From positions 9,804-16,353 of the forward strand of contig MHEA01000110.1 of the NCBI GenBank assembly GCA_001805085.1: a stretch of 6,550 nt of DNA, in the 5' to 3' direction. The position numbers and the translations under genes are program-made. This document shows positions 5,633 through 6,550 of this stretch, in pieces. The DNA comes from Nitrospirae bacterium GWC2_57_9 (lineage in GTDB: Bacteria > Nitrospirota > UBA9217). The stretch's first letter is position 1. Every line of letters starts with the position of its first letter. Below the pieces are notes generated by a model, which had not been told where the DNA came from, ran no database searches, and was given only the letters and a program-made list of their open reading frames with translations.

Positions 5633-6550
5633 CTACTTCGGAAGATCCTTCCTCAGTGCCCGCCCAATCAACCTTTCATTCTGCAAGGCCATATCCTCAT
5701 CCAGCCGCTGGTACCGCTCTGTCCTGGCAGACCAATCAAGCAGCCCCCGCATCCAGTGTTTCATCACCCTGACATAACTGCCGTAAGCTTCCCTCTGTTT
5801 TTCGTAATTCTCACCGATCAGGATCGGCAGCTGCTGCTCGACCATCAGGAATGCCTTCAGCTCTTCATCGCACATGCGGGCCAGCATGGCGGTTGCGTCT
5901 TTCAAGGAGAGCGAGTGGTCCTGCTGGAGCGTCAATACTATATTGCCGAGCCGGCGTTTAAGATCGCGGTTAAGTCCGGCAAGGTCATTGATCCAGATGC
6001 TGTAGTTGATGGCCAGCCTTTCGAGTCGCTGTACAAAGAAGTTGCCTGTCAGCGCCTCTCCGGGGATCCCCGCCCCTATCGCCATCAGGTCCAGGCAGGG
6101 CGCAACGCCCACTGCCATATGCCGCACCTGGAGATACATGGGCGTATTCGTGTTCGCGTCCGTGGTCGGCCCGATCATGCTCTCCCAGTTGGCCCCGAAA
6201 ACATACTCCCGCAGATGATGGACCATCCGGTCATACCAGACCGTGCACCGGCCCTTGCTCAGCTCGCGGACCTTCTTGAGAAAATCGTAAAAAGCGTGAA
6301 TGCAGTGAGGATCGCCTGCGTCGGCAACAGCCCCGTCAAGGATCTCCAGGTGTCTTTTGAAAAGTTCGAAAACAAGAGGCCGGAGATTCTCATCCAGCCC
6401 ATGGTCGATGTCCATGATGTCATCGAACACAAAGAACCAGGACATGAGATGGCTGTGGAGGACCGCTGCTTCGAGTGGAAGGTCGTGGCATTGGTAGGAA
6501 GCGAGCAGATCCAGGCGGGTGTCGCAGTAGCGCTGATAGCTTTCCTCGCC
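5633..6550 (-). CDS. class I terpene synthase (cyclase), N-terminus outside window
   Basis: The frame is open from the right edge to TAG at 5633-5635, giving 305 residues. The ATG at 6443-6445 is internal, because coding sequence continues upstream (GEESYQRYCDTRLDLL...). Hallmarks, numbered from the edge, are: the Asp-rich metal motif DDIMD (43-47) in FFVFDDIMD; an Arg in YLQVRHMAVG (R143), 45 residues before the second motif, where the diphosphate sensor sits; the second metal motif NDLAGLNRD (188-196), a variant of the NSE triad; and the C-terminal Arg-Tyr pair in RTERY (279-280). These fit bacterial class I terpene cyclases of roughly 320-380 aa that ionise farnesyl or geranyl diphosphate with Mg2+. 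The Ser/Thr normally at NSE position 5 is Gly, and the last Glu is Asp. The product cannot be predicted. No prenyltransferase or P450 is in view. Confidence 0.88.
   Translation of the reverse strand, partial: GEESYQRYCDTRLDLLASYQCHDLPLEAAVLHSHLMSWFFVFDDIMDIDHGLDENLRPLVFELFKRHLEILDGAVADAGDPHCIHAFYDFLKKVRELSKGRCTVWYDRMVHHLREYVFGANWESMIGPTTDANTNTPMYLQVRHMAVGVAPCLDLMAIGAGIPGEALTGNFFVQRLERLAINYSIWINDLAGLNRDLKRRLGNIVLTLQQDHSLSLKDATAMLARMCDEELKAFLMVEQQLPILIGENYEKQREAYGSYVRVMKHWMRGLLDWSARTERYQRLDEDMALQNERLIGRALRKDLPK

Noticed and set aside
5623..5652. Intrinsic terminator after the terpene synthase (minus strand)
   Set aside because: GGAAG-GAT-CTTCC is only a 5-bp stem inside the last codons, and the T6 run lies 11 nt further on, too far for a convincing terminator.

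Overview
The window looks like chromosomal DNA of a GC-rich, Gram-negative, respiring anaerobe, probably from the Desulfobacterota/Desulfuromonadota or Nitrospirota sphere. That placement is inferred from a periplasmic multihaem c-type cytochrome with an apparent selenocysteine codon, a NosL/ABC export cluster, AT-richer gaps full of small dispersed palindromic repeats, and a class I terpene synthase. No rRNA, tRNA, CRISPR, transposase or integrase gene is visible.

Region 1 (1-3222, + strand) is a tightly packed operon. It holds the 3' end of a NosL-like (copper-site accessory) protein, a 105-aa membrane-anchored Cys/His-containing protein, an FtsX/MacB-type ABC permease, a LolD/MacB-type ABC ATPase, and a 329-aa polytopic membrane protein whose cysteine layout recalls VKOR/DsbB-type thiol oxidoreductases. 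Stops and starts overlap (ATGA twice, a 17-bp overlap once, a 2-bp gap once), so the set is almost certainly co-translated. I infer a cell-envelope metal or redox-protein maturation system. No nosZ, nosD, nosF or nosY is visible.

Region 2 (3223-3660) is a repeat-rich gap with an 82-bp imperfect palindrome, a perfect 21-bp palindrome, and the first copy of a 74-bp repeat whose inverted partner lies at 5141-5214.

Region 3 (3661-4944, + strand) is the highlight. It is a secreted pentahaem c-type cytochrome whose single reading frame is interrupted only by one TGA at 4558-4560. The frame resumes without a shift, the break lies in a GHRIPDG-U-P context, and a 6-bp hairpin sits 15 nt downstream. 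Other genes in the window use TGA as a normal stop and TGG for Trp, so the best reading is selenocysteine insertion (Sec300 of 427), not a split gene.

Region 4 (4945-5281) is a second repeat-rich gap with a likely terminator hairpin and the inverted copy of the 74-bp repeat. The two copies bracket the cytochrome gene.

Region 5 (5282-6550, - strand) holds a class I terpene synthase running off the right edge, followed by a small secreted acidic Ala/Glu/Pro-rich protein of unknown function.
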